Source of the DNA: a virus
IMG/VR virus record: IMGVR_UViG_3300025671_000525
Coordinates: 1 to 24,105 of that record
Reading direction: 5' to 3' (one strand)
Length of the DNA: 24,105 bases
A model generated the notes under the pieces. The model did no database searches and was not told the origin of the DNA. It worked only from the letters and a program-made list of their open reading frames with translations. How positions within the stretch are numbered: position 1 is the first letter of the stretch; every line of letters starts with the position of its first letter. This document shows positions 5,317-13,002 of the stretch, in pieces. Position numbers and translations under genes: made by a program.

Positions 5317-5799
5317 ATGAACATCTTCTTTCTTGACAGAGATCCGAATACCTGTGCCAGATACCATGTTGACAAGCATGCATCCAAGATGGTACTGGAG
5401 ACTGCACAGCTTCTCTCCACAGCACATCACCTTTGTGATTCCCCGTTTGTATTCTCGGTCTACCGGATGACACACCGGAATCATCCAAGTGCCATCTGGG
5501 CACGGGAGTCTAAGGCACATTACGAGTGGTTATATGGTCTGTTCATGGAACTCAACATGGAGTTCAAGCATAGGTATGGGAAGGATCACCTGTCATATAC
5601 CAAGCTTGACCAGTATCTCTCCCACGTACCACCGGGTATTCAAGAGGAACCATGGCTCAGGGATCCACCCCAGTGCATGCCATCTGAATACCATGATGAA
5701 GACACGGTTAAGGCTTATCGTTCCTATTACATCCATGGTAAGAAGCATCTGCATGCCTATACCAACAGGGAATATCCGGATTGGATCATGGACGCTTAG
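5317..5799 (+). CDS. Conserved phage protein with CARYH-DKH motif
   Basis: A 160-residue protein of a type often seen in phage genomes but without an assigned function. Its N-terminus carries the characteristic pattern: MNIFFLDRDPNTCARYH, then VDKHASKMVLETAQLLSTAHH, rich in Cys, His, Asp and Lys residues that may form a metal or catalytic site. The middle has THRNHPSAIWARES and HYEWLYGLF, and the C-terminus has AYRSYYIHGK. No signal peptide or membrane span is visible. The ribosome binding site is weak (GAGAGG about 12 bases upstream). Its stop codon TAG lies inside the acceptor stem of the tRNA gene, so the mRNA and the tRNA compete or are processed from one transcript. Confidence 0.75.
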   Translation: MNIFFLDRDPNTCARYHVDKHASKMVLETAQLLSTAHHLCDSPFVFSVYRMTHRNHPSAIWARESKAHYEWLYGLFMELNMEFKHRYGKDHLSYTKLDQYLSHVPPGIQEEPWLRDPPQCMPSEYHDEDTVKAYRSYYIHGKKHLHAYTNREYPDWIMDA

Positions 5800-5866
5800 C
5801 TCAGCCGGATAGAGCAACAGCCTTCTAAGCTGTGGGTCAGTGGTTCGAGTCCACTAGCGTCCACCA
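5790..5866 (+). tRNA. tRNA-Arg (anticodon UCU), CCA encoded
   Basis: A full cloverleaf is readable. The acceptor GGACGCT (5790-5796) pairs with AGCGTCC (5856-5862). The D-arm is GCTC/GAGC and the anticodon stem ACAGC/GCTGT, around loop CTTCTAA with anticodon TCT at 5824-5826. The variable loop has five bases, and the T-arm is AGTGG/CCACT with TTCGAGT. Discriminator A5863 is followed by an encoded CCA (5864-5866). The tRNA reads AGA/AGG, codons that are frequent in the surrounding phage genes, so supplementing a rare host tRNA is the likely role. Its first ten bases overlap the end of the preceding gene. Confidence 0.95.
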
Positions 5867-5899
5867 CCACCACTCATACAACAAAGGAGTAGTATTAAG

Positions 5900-6169
5900 A
5901 TGAGTAACCAAGAAGAAGAAGGGCTAAAAGTCCTGATTGACTTTGAAACATGTGATCGTATTCTTGTTGAGAACATCAAGCATACTCTTGAGATTGATGC
6001 TAAGAACAAGTCATTCATGGTTGATCCCGAGACACATGATGCCATGCTCAGAGTTCTGGAGTGGTACGCATCCCCCAGAGAATTCAACACATTCAAGAAT
6101 AATCTTCTGCATACATACAGAGAATACCATGACATCGAGATCAACCATGAACATCGATTCTTTGAGTAG
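5900..6169 (+). CDS. Hypothetical acidic protein, 89 residues
   Basis: Begins MSNQEEEGLKVLIDFETCD after GGAG at 5885-5888 (11 bases, slightly long). It is a charged, mostly helical protein ending HTYREYHDIEINHEHRFFE, with no recognised family. It sits between the tRNA and the primase-helicase gene, eight bases from the latter, and is co-transcribed with it. A small replication accessory role is possible but unsupported by any motif. Confidence 0.65.
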   Translation: MSNQEEEGLKVLIDFETCDRILVENIKHTLEIDAKNKSFMVDPETHDAMLRVLEWYASPREFNTFKNNLLHTYREYHDIEINHEHRFFE

Positions 6170-6177
6170 TTCAAATT

Positions 6178-7881
6178 ATGTCTAAAATTTCTGAAGTCAC
6201 ACACTCGAAGTTCATCAGACACTCACCATGTGAATCATGTGGAAGCAGTGATGCCAATGCAATCTATGAAGATCAGTTATCAAACGGGGATGTGTCCATC
6301 AGGACCTTCTGTTTCTCCTGCGAAAAGATAACATTCCCTGACCAAGAGAGGCACTCCAGTATGAACAACTACGTAGCACCTGTGTCTAAAGGGCGTACCG
6401 ATACAAGCGCCTATCAGTTCTCTGATATTTCAGATCGTAAGATTAATCGACAAACAGCAGAAATGTTTGGAGTCCGGGTATCCAAGGATACCAATGGTAG
6501 TATTATTTCCCATGTCTATCCCTTCTATGAAAAGACAGGGCAGAAGATTGTTGCATACAAGAAGCGTGTCTGTTCTGACAAGAGCTTCTCTGTCATCAGC
6601 CCGGAGAAAGAGGTCCATCATGGTTTTGATCAAGCCACCCTCTTTGGTCAGCAGCTATTCAATGGCACCGGGAAATACATTACCATCACCGAAGGTGAAC
6701 TGGATGCCATGGCTACGTACCAGATGCTTGGTTCAAAGTGGCCTGTCGTTTCTCTACGTTCCGGGGCTCAGGGTGCTGAAAGAGACATCAGAAAAAATCT
6801 GGAGTTCTTTAACTCTTATGACAAGGTAGTTCTCTGCCTTGACAATGATGAACCCGGAAAGAAGGCAGCCCAGAAGCTATCCGAAATCTTCGAGATCGGT
6901 AAGTGTCTGATCATGCCGATGACTCGTAAGGACCCCTGTGAATATCTACAGGCCGGGGATAGCGCCTCGTTCACCCGAGAGTGGTGGAGGGCAAAGCCTC
7001 TGTCCCCTGATGGTATTGTCTCAGGCGAGGATGTCTGGGACCTTGTCTCGACTGAACTTGAGAACAACTCGATCTCCTACCCATGGGAAGACCTGAACAA
7101 GGTAACCTACGGCATTCGATGTGGTGAGCTTGTAACTATTACGGCAGGCTCTGGTATCGGCAAGAGCGCCATCATGAGGGAGATCATCTATCACATTCTG
7201 AAAAACACAGAGGAAAATGTAGGGGCTCTCTTTATGGAGGAGAGCATCCGACGTACAGCACAGGGCCTGATGTCCATTGATGCGAACAAGCAGTTCCATC
7301 TGCCAACAACCGTGTACACTCAGGAAGAACTTAAGACAGCCTTCAAGAACACGGTCGGATGTGGCCGAGTCTATCTCTATGATCACTTTGGTTCATCTGA
7401 GATTGACAACATCATCTCCCGAATCAGGTACATGGCTAAAGGTCTGGAGTGCAAGTACGTATTCCTTGATCACATCTCGATCATTGTCTCCTCTCAGGAG
7501 AACGGGGATGAACGCAAGGCCCTTGATGAGATCATGACCAAGTTACGCATGCTGGTACAAGAGACCCACATCAGTCTCTTCGTTGTCTCCCACCTGAAGC
7601 GTCCACAGAATGGAGGAGGCCATGAGATCGGTGGTGTCACAACCCTGTCTCAGCTTAGAGGCTCCGCAGGTATTGCCCAGCTATCTGACATCGTTCTAGG
7701 TCTGGAACGAAACTCACAGGATGATGACCCCGTTGTCCGGAACACCACCATCGTGCGTGTCCTGAAGAACCGGTTTTCCGGGGAGACTGGGCCTACATCC
7801 CGCCTTGTCTGGAGCAAGGAAACCGGGCGGCTCAATGAAACATTTGAAGATCTTGAAGCAGACATCGAGGAGGCTTTCTAA
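6178..7881 (+). CDS. T7-type bifunctional DNA primase-helicase
   Basis: A 567-residue protein with the complete T7 gp4 layout. The N-terminal zinc-binding domain has Cys18-x2-Cys21 and Cys45-x2-Cys48. The TOPRIM primase domain has E172 in TEGELDA and D222-x-D224 in CLDNDEPGKKAA. The C-terminal RecA-like helicase has Walker A GSGIGKS (324-330) and Walker B FLDH with D431. The length equals that of T7 gp4. The tail is acidic and ends in Phe (DIEEAF), like the T7 helicase tail that contacts the polymerase. It primes and unwinds at the replication fork. Its stop overlaps the next start by one base (TAATG), with GAGGAGG upstream serving that gene. Confidence 0.95.
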   Translation: MSKISEVTHSKFIRHSPCESCGSSDANAIYEDQLSNGDVSIRTFCFSCEKITFPDQERHSSMNNYVAPVSKGRTDTSAYQFSDISDRKINRQTAEMFGVRVSKDTNGSIISHVYPFYEKTGQKIVAYKKRVCSDKSFSVISPEKEVHHGFDQATLFGQQLFNGTGKYITITEGELDAMATYQMLGSKWPVVSLRSGAQGAERDIRKNLEFFNSYDKVVLCLDNDEPGKKAAQKLSEIFEIGKCLIMPMTRKDPCEYLQAGDSASFTREWWRAKPLSPDGIVSGEDVWDLVSTELENNSISYPWEDLNKVTYGIRCGELVTITAGSGIGKSAIMREIIYHILKNTEENVGALFMEESIRRTAQGLMSIDANKQFHLPTTVYTQEELKTAFKNTVGCGRVYLYDHFGSSEIDNIISRIRYMAKGLECKYVFLDHISIIVSSQENGDERKALDEIMTKLRMLVQETHISLFVVSHLKRPQNGGGHEIGGVTTLSQLRGSAGIAQLSDIVLGLERNSQDDDPVVRNTTIVRVLKNRFSGETGPTSRLVWSKETGRLNETFEDLEADIEEAF

Positions 7882-8867
7882 TGACCAAGGCTATCATCAC
7901 CGGAATCAGTGGACAGGATGGATATTATCTGGCTGATCTACTATTAAACAAGGGATATGAAGTTATCGGTATTTCCCGTAGACCTACGTACAAGGTAAAC
8001 CAGTATAATAACAATGATCTTTATTTCAAATACTATCCATGTTATCAGGAAATCAATGGGGATATCTGTGATTCATCTTTTATGATGCAGGTTATCTCCA
8101 GTCATAAGCCTGATGAATTCTATAATCTGGCAGCCCAGACACATGTAGGATATTCCTTCAGCAATCCGGATATCACCTTTGATACAAATGCCATGGCTGT
8201 GCTGAATATTCTGGAAGCCATCCGTCTTACATCAAAGCACACCAGATTTTATCAGGCATCAACATCAGAGATGTATGGGACAATTCACTCAGAGAGTGCT
8301 GATGAAACGACACCACTGAACCCTTATTCACCTTATGGCGTAGCAAAAACAGCAGCACATCACATGGTATCAGTCTATCGTGAATCCTATGATGTATGGG
8401 CATGTTCCGGGATTCTCTTCAATCATGAGAGTGAACGTCGAGGTAAGGACTTTGTAACAAGAAAGGTAACTTCATGGGTGGCTGATTATAAAAAGTTTAT
8501 TCATAACGCCGATCACAAACTCCATCTTGGAAATATTTCATCAGTCAGAGACTGGGGCTATGCACCAGATTATGTCAGGGGTATGTGGAAAATGCTCCAG
8601 CATTCATATCCGGATGACTATGTTCTTGCCACTGGAGAAACACGGTCAATCAGTGATTTGCTCGATACGGCTTTCGGTTATATCGGTATTGACAACTGGT
8701 CCAATCTTGTAGTACATAACACCCCTGCCGATATCAGACCTAATGATGTGACACGCCTATGCGGAAATCCGGCAAAGGCCATGACCGTACTTGGTTGGAA
8801 GCCGGAAGTTTCTTTCAATGAAATGATCGGAAGGATGATTGACCATGACATCAAGGTATCTTCTTGA
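7881..8867 (+). CDS. gmd: GDP-mannose 4,6-dehydratase
   Basis: A 328-residue extended short-chain dehydrogenase. It carries the nucleotide-binding GxxGQDG motif (GISGQDG, 8-14) and the STSEMYG block (127-133). The Tyr152-x3-Lys156 pair (YGVAK) and a FNHESERRGKDFVTRK segment are typical of Gmd. The reaction converts GDP-mannose to GDP-4-keto-6-deoxymannose, the precursor of GDP-linked rhamnose, fucose and perosamine. No downstream epimerase, reductase or aminotransferase is in the window, so the host must supply it or the product is used otherwise. It is slightly shorter than bacterial Gmd. It starts by one-base overlap with the helicase gene and overlaps the polymerase gene by 23 bases, so it is translated with the replication proteins. 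Confidence 0.9.
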   Translation: MTKAIITGISGQDGYYLADLLLNKGYEVIGISRRPTYKVNQYNNNDLYFKYYPCYQEINGDICDSSFMMQVISSHKPDEFYNLAAQTHVGYSFSNPDITFDTNAMAVLNILEAIRLTSKHTRFYQASTSEMYGTIHSESADETTPLNPYSPYGVAKTAAHHMVSVYRESYDVWACSGILFNHESERRGKDFVTRKVTSWVADYKKFIHNADHKLHLGNISSVRDWGYAPDYVRGMWKMLQHSYPDDYVLATGETRSISDLLDTAFGYIGIDNWSNLVVHNTPADIRPNDVTRLCGNPAKAMTVLGWKPEVSFNEMIGRMIDHDIKVSS

Positions 8868-10530
8868 CATTGAGACTGACGATCTTAATGCCACAAAGAT
8901 TTACTGCATAATCCTGAGAAAGATTAATGGACTTCCTTCAAACAAAAAGTTATCATTTGAAGAACATGAGATATATACATATGCAGGAGGTCTTGGTTAT
9001 CCGTCTCTGAATGAGTTCAGAAAAAAATTCATCAAGGATCATGATGTTATTTTTATTGGACACAATCTGATTTCATTTGATATTCCTGTTATCAACAAGC
9101 TTCTCAATATGGATATCAAACTGAATCAAATTGAGGACACCCTGCTTCTATCTCAGCTTGATGACCCCCGTAAAAATGGAGGACACTCTCTGAAAAATTG
9201 GGGGCAGATCCTGAATTTTCCAAAGATTGAGTTTACTGATTTTAAATCAGGTCTGACTCAGGAAATGCTGACGTATTGTATGCAGGATGTTGATCTCAAT
9301 GGCAAAGTATGGATGGCCCTTGTTAATAAAGATATTCCCGATAACGTTATTGAGACTGAGAAGAAAGTTCGATACATAATTCATAAACAGGAAGAACATG
9401 GTTTCTGTCTTGATATGCCAAAGGTCATGGAGTTCTCCTCTTTTCTTTCTGACAATATCAATAAGATTGAACAGGAGCTACAGGAAATCTTTGAGCCTAC
9501 AACAATTCATCTAAAGACCAAGACAAAGATTATCCCTTTTAATCCCGGATCCCGACAGCAGATTGCGGATCGACTAATCAAACAATTTGGATGGAAACCA
9601 GATAAGTTTACAGAAACAGGGAAACCAATGGTTGATGAGAAAATTCTTCAGGACATCAACACATATGAATCCTTGAAGCTTGTTGATTACCTGACGCTTC
9701 AAAAGAGGAATGCCCAAGTCCAGTCGTGGATTAATGCTGCTGATGAGTCTAATCTTGTACATGGTCGTGTACATACACTTGGAACAGTTACTGGAAGAAT
9801 GACACATTCAAATCCAAACATGGCTCAGGTTCCAAGTACACGGGCACCCTATGGATATCAATGCCGTGAGGTTTGGATCCCCAAAGAAAAAGACCATATT
9901 CTTCTAGGGTGTGATGCAAAGTCACTGGAACTTCGCTGTCTTGCTCATTACATGGATGATGAAGATTTTTCAAAAGAGGTAATCGAGGGAGACATCCATA
10001 CCTTCAATCAGAACAAGGCTGGTTTGGAGACACGAGATCAGGCAAAAACATTCATCTATGCCCTGATCTATGGTGCTGGCCCTGCAAAGATTGGGGCGAT
10101 TGTCGGAGGATCGGCGAATGATGGAAAGAGATTAATCGATAACTTCATGTCATCCCTACCGAAACTTCAGCGGCTGAAACAGAGGGTTGACCTGACGGTT
10201 CAGAAGCAGTACATTCCGGGCTTGGACGGTCGCCGAGTTCCGGTGGAACACCAGCACACAGGACTCAACTATCTTCTTCAGGGAGCCGGGGCTATCATCT
10301 GCAAGCATTGGTTAATCCAAATGTACTACATTGCCTTCAAGAAATCATTAAGAGCAACACCCATTGCTAACATCCATGATGAAATGCAATGGGAAGTTCA
10401 TGAGAATGACGTGGATAAACTAACAGGAGCAGCCCATGAAGCTATAAAGAATGTCAGAGAAATTCTTAAATTTCGTTGCGATCTTGGATGCGATGTCAAG
10501 ACAGGAAAAAATTGGGCCGAAACCCATTGA
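8845..10530 (+). CDS. T7-like family A DNA polymerase with 3'-5' exonuclease
   Basis: 561 residues from the ATG at 8845 (GGAAGG ten bases upstream; a TTG at 8839 is possible). The exonuclease domain has D8 and E10 in LDIETDD, a GHNLISFD block and YCMQDVDLNG. Polymerase motif A is DAKSLELR starting at D357. Motif B is R397, K401, Y405 and Y409 in RDQAKTFIYALIYGAG, nearly identical to T7. Motif C is His511-Asp-Glu513. Tyr405 sits where E. coli Pol I has Phe762. It is much shorter than T7 gp5 (704 residues), mainly between the exonuclease and palm. It replicates the phage genome with the primase-helicase. Its final codons overlap the -35 element for the SSB gene. Confidence 0.95.
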   Translation: MTSRYLLDIETDDLNATKIYCIILRKINGLPSNKKLSFEEHEIYTYAGGLGYPSLNEFRKKFIKDHDVIFIGHNLISFDIPVINKLLNMDIKLNQIEDTLLLSQLDDPRKNGGHSLKNWGQILNFPKIEFTDFKSGLTQEMLTYCMQDVDLNGKVWMALVNKDIPDNVIETEKKVRYIIHKQEEHGFCLDMPKVMEFSSFLSDNINKIEQELQEIFEPTTIHLKTKTKIIPFNPGSRQQIADRLIKQFGWKPDKFTETGKPMVDEKILQDINTYESLKLVDYLTLQKRNAQVQSWINAADESNLVHGRVHTLGTVTGRMTHSNPNMAQVPSTRAPYGYQCREVWIPKEKDHILLGCDAKSLELRCLAHYMDDEDFSKEVIEGDIHTFNQNKAGLETRDQAKTFIYALIYGAGPAKIGAIVGGSANDGKRLIDNFMSSLPKLQRLKQRVDLTVQKQYIPGLDGRRVPVEHQHTGLNYLLQGAGAIICKHWLIQMYYIAFKKSLRATPIANIHDEMQWEVHENDVDKLTGAAHEAIKNVREILKFRCDLGCDVKTGKNWAETH

Positions 10531-10555
10531 CACCAAGATCATATAGGCCTATATA
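10527..10555 (+). promoter_or_regulatory. Strong sigma70 promoter overlapped by a palindrome, for the SSB gene
   Basis: A perfect TTGACA (10527-10532) and TATATA (10550-10555) are separated by the ideal 17 bases. A perfect 14-bp palindrome, ATATAGGCCTATAT, covers 10541-10554 and so overlaps the -10 and spacer. This is the layout of a repressible promoter. The -35 overlaps the polymerase stop codon. It would boost SSB above its upstream neighbours, which suits a protein needed in stoichiometric amounts. Confidence 0.7.
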
Positions 10556-10600
10556 AGGCTTCCTACTTACACAAATAGACACACAAAGGAATATACACAA

Positions 10601-11113
10601 ATGGCTAATACTCCCGCAGCTGATACCACCAATAAGTCAGAGCGTTTCATTCTTTCAGGCAAGATGTTCTACGGTCATCTTCACCCTGAGTTTCCGGATA
10701 CCGCCTATACTCCCCGTTGGGGCATGGCACTGTCACTCGATAATGACATGCAGGATGTTGCATCATCCAATGGTATGACCGTCAAGGATGCGACAAGCAT
10801 CATGGATAATCCTTATGTCTCTCTTCATAAGAATGTGAAGAAGTCTGATGGCACCTCGAATGAGCCACCGCTTGTTCTGGATGCCAAGAAGAACACAGTG
10901 CCCTCAGATGTTCTGAACCGACTTGGCTGGGGTTCAGACGTAAAGGTTCTGATTGCAAAGTTCTGGATGTCCAAGTGGAAGAAGTGGGGTTACACCCTCG
11001 AAAAGGTACAGATCATCAACCTTGTGGAATACACTGGTGATGATGGCTTCAGTGAAGAAGACGGCTTTGTTTCATCAGGTGCTTCAAATCCTGATGATGA
11101 TCTGCCGTTTTAA
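10601..11113 (+). CDS. Single-stranded DNA-binding protein (gp2.5-like)
   Basis: A 170-residue protein with a central body of alternating hydrophobic and basic residues (FWMSKWKKWGYTLEKVQIINL), fitting an OB fold. A glycine/serine/acid-rich tail ends in DDDLPF. That tip closely resembles the DDDIPF tip of E. coli SSB and the acidic tail of T7 gp2.5, both of which recruit replication partners. Position between polymerase and exonuclease supports the assignment more than overall sequence does. AAGGA lies ten bases before the ATG, and a strong promoter sits about 45 bases upstream, consistent with high expression. Confidence 0.75.
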   Translation: MANTPAADTTNKSERFILSGKMFYGHLHPEFPDTAYTPRWGMALSLDNDMQDVASSNGMTVKDATSIMDNPYVSLHKNVKKSDGTSNEPPLVLDAKKNTVPSDVLNRLGWGSDVKVLIAKFWMSKWKKWGYTLEKVQIINLVEYTGDDGFSEEDGFVSSGASNPDDDLPF

Positions 11114-11128
11114 GAAACAGGTAGACTG

Positions 11129-11971
11129 ATGACACTTTCCAACATCACTGGAGATATCCGGGAAACCATTGAAAATGGTGGGTCTTCTCCTTCTGCAAAA
11201 GACTTGGATATCTTCCTTGAAGAAGTAAGGAATGCTGTCATCAGTCTATTTGACAGGAGGGATTCAAGAGATACTGAAGAGAATAATATCCTCCGATTCT
11301 CTTCTTTGGGGAAGAAAAATAGACAGCTGTGGTACAAGGCACACACCTATAGTGATGCCTCATATAACTCCCTTCCATATGACACAGCACTAAAATTTAC
11401 CTATGGAAATATTCTTGAATCCCTCCTCCTTCTTCTTGTAAAGACAGCAGGTTATGATGTCTCTGATTCCCAAAAAGAATATGAACTTGATGGGGTTCGT
11501 GGGCATATTGATTGCAAGATCAATGGATATGTTGTTGATTGCAAAAGCGCATCAGGCTACTCCTTTAGTAAATTCAAAAAGGGTAATCTTATGGATGACC
11601 CCTTTGGATACATGCACCAGCTTGGTGCCTACATTCAAGCTGATGGCATGAAGAATGAGGGAGGCTTCCTTGTCATCAACAAGGAATCAGGTGAAATCTG
11701 TTATATGCCTGTGCATGATTTAGAGTTACCCAATGCCAGAGAACGAATCAAAGAAGTTAAGGACATCATCTCAAAAGAAACTCCGCCCGAAAGATGCTAC
11801 ACCCCAGCTAAAGCTAGGGATGGTAGAGAGTATCTCAAGACAGGGTGCATCTACTGCGACTTCAAGGACAAGTGCTGGGAAGACTCGAACCAAGGAATCG
11901 GCCTCGTCTACGAAACAGGCTCGGACGGTAAGACACGATACTACACCAACACCATGGGTGATCCATTCTAA
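11129..11971 (+). CDS. PD-(D/E)XK exonuclease with cysteine cluster (RecB/Cas4-like)
   Basis: A 280-residue nuclease. The active-site signature is Asp128 (in GHIDCK), Asp137-x-Lys139 (VVDCKSAS) and a RecB-type Gln164-x3-Tyr168 (HQLGAYIQA). C-terminal cysteines are C223, C240, C243 and C249. The C240-C249 segment (CIYCDFKDKC) resembles the Fe-S or zinc cluster of Cas4 and AddB nucleases; cluster type is inference. Its place after SSB parallels the T7 gp6 exonuclease, so host DNA degradation and recombination or primer removal are likely jobs. It is not part of a CRISPR locus. Its end overlaps the next frame, whose start is unclear. Confidence 0.8.
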   Translation: MTLSNITGDIRETIENGGSSPSAKDLDIFLEEVRNAVISLFDRRDSRDTEENNILRFSSLGKKNRQLWYKAHTYSDASYNSLPYDTALKFTYGNILESLLLLLVKTAGYDVSDSQKEYELDGVRGHIDCKINGYVVDCKSASGYSFSKFKKGNLMDDPFGYMHQLGAYIQADGMKNEGGFLVINKESGEICYMPVHDLELPNARERIKEVKDIISKETPPERCYTPAKARDGREYLKTGCIYCDFKDKCWEDSNQGIGLVYETGSDGKTRYYTNTMGDPF

Positions 11972-12398
11972 GGATCAAGGCGATCCAGATCCCAAGTGGT
12001 TCTTTGGTTTTTTATACCTTATCTATAATAAAAAGAATGACAAGAAATATATAGGTAAGAAACAGTACAAGCGATATCTCAAAAACAAACCGGTTGGATA
12101 CACTGATTGGAAAACATACAAGGGTTCTTCCAAGTACCTCAATCAAGATATCAAGAAGTACGGGGTTAATAATTTTATTTTCATCATGATTCGACAGTTT
12201 GAAACTCGTGGTGGACTTACCTACTATGAAGCCAATGCTCAACACAAGCTTGACGCTTTGACTTCAAGGCTGGATGGCGTGGAAGACAGAGAGTATTACA
12301 ACGCCAATATCATGGGGATTAAGTTTATCCCTAAAGAAGTTGTTCCTGAATTCAACCAACTACTAGAGGAAATAATCAATGACTACTGCAAACCTTAA
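11958..12398 (+). CDS. GIY-YIG family nuclease, unusual start
   Basis: The coding part from about 11985 to 12398 is clear. FGFLYLIYNKKN followed by KKYIGKKQY is a GIY-YIG core (YLIY...YIG), and later YYEANAQH supplies the conserved glutamate. The family includes Seg-type endonucleases and junction-cleaving enzymes. Here a role like T7 endonuclease I, next to the exonuclease, or a homing role is possible. No ATG with a ribosome binding site is present. The only nearby start is GTG at 11958 (146 residues), inside the exonuclease gene in the +1 frame. Frames further upstream fully overlap the exonuclease and look non-coding. A +1 frameshift fusion with the exonuclease is an alternative. Confidence 0.65.
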   Translation: MIHSKDQGDPDPKWFFGFLYLIYNKKNDKKYIGKKQYKRYLKNKPVGYTDWKTYKGSSKYLNQDIKKYGVNNFIFIMIRQFETRGGLTYYEANAQHKLDALTSRLDGVEDREYYNANIMGIKFIPKEVVPEFNQLLEEIINDYCKP

Positions 12399-12612
12399 TA
12401 CCGTTGAAGAACACCTGACCAATGTTGGCCATATCTCAGCACGGGAAGCAATGCTTGACTATGGCATCATGTCTCTCCGTGATGTTGTCTATCGCCTACG
12501 TCAGAAGGGATACAACATTATTTCAGAGGAGCGTCACAATCCTGTGACGAACAAGAAGTACATTCGTTACTGGCTCTCCAAGAATTACAGAAACCGCCCA
12601 AAGACGGCTTGA
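12379..12612 (+). CDS. Helix-turn-helix protein, 77 residues
   Basis: Begins with ATG after GAGGAAAT and overlaps the GIY-YIG gene by 20 bases. The region VEEHLTNVGHISAREAMLDYGIMSLRDVVYRLRQKGYNI reads as a winged helix-turn-helix like the small phage HTH_39 family. The pattern ISAREAM-x-DYGIMSL-RDVVYRLR gives turn and recognition helix. The basic C-terminus (KKYIRYWLSKNYRNRPK) suits DNA contact. Similar proteins are common near phage replication genes, and a transcription or replication regulatory role is likely. It could act on the palindrome at 10541-10554, but that is speculation. Confidence 0.75.
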   Translation: MTTANLNTVEEHLTNVGHISAREAMLDYGIMSLRDVVYRLRQKGYNIISEERHNPVTNKKYIRYWLSKNYRNRPKTA

Positions 12613-12619
12613 TAAACAA

Positions 12620-13000
12620 GTGGGTATCTTTGATATAGAACAGACAGATCATGATGATCTGGACTATGTATCATTGAGTATGCTCAGGACTTCAGATCAA
12701 TACTGGAGTCCTGAGCAAATTCTCTGGCTTGCTGTTGTGGCTCAGGCTCTTCTTGATGCCACCAAGGAACCACGAAATACAGATTCAGAAGCAATCGTGG
12801 AACATCGTAGAGCGGCAACCAGATGGCTTACTGTTGTTTCAGCATGTGTTACCTCAGAAGACATGGAAGAGGTATGCGAACTTGCTGGAATATCTTCAGA
12901 TAGAATTAGAAAACTAGCCACCAATATCTTGGTTGATGGTCTTCCTTTTGAAAGATTCAGAATCAATGCACTGTTGGATAGCACAACAAAGGAGAATTAA
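12620..13000 (+). CDS. Hypothetical helical protein, 126 residues
   Basis: Starts with GTG seven bases after the HTH gene; no ATG is available and the ribosome binding site is weak. The product is acidic at its N-terminus (GIFDIEQTDHDDLDY), has a Trp-containing helix (YWSPEQILWLAVVAQALLDA) and ends with SEDMEEVCELAGISSDRIRK. The end looks like a degenerate helix-turn-helix, so an adaptor or small DNA-binding protein is conceivable. No family is recognised with confidence. Co-directional with tight spacing, ending two bases before the next gene. Confidence 0.65.
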   Translation: MGIFDIEQTDHDDLDYVSLSMLRTSDQYWSPEQILWLAVVAQALLDATKEPRNTDSEAIVEHRRAATRWLTVVSACVTSEDMEEVCELAGISSDRIRKLATNILVDGLPFERFRINALLDSTTKEN

Positions 13001-13002
13001 TT

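Noticed and set aside
5176-5520. Leftward open frames of 95 and 114 residues crossing the 5192-5316 gap
   Set aside because: They overlap the well-supported H-DKH gene on the other strand and show no ribosome binding site or recognisable domain.
5790-5866. tRNA gene as a phage integration site (attP)
   Set aside because: The tRNA is complete with its own CCA, embedded in an operon and overlapping a gene. No integrase is visible in the window. It fits a codon-supplement tRNA better.
11494-11880. Cas4 of a CRISPR system
   Set aside because: The D...DxK, QxxxY and cysteine cluster also occur in phage RecB-like exonucleases. Position after SSB and absence of repeats with spacers or other cas genes argue against it.
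11733-11957. Upstream extension of the GIY-YIG frame to an ATG at 11733
   Set aside because: It would fully overlap the exonuclease C-terminus, including its cysteine cluster, and encodes a low-complexity Ser/Thr/Lys-rich sequence typical of a shadow frame.
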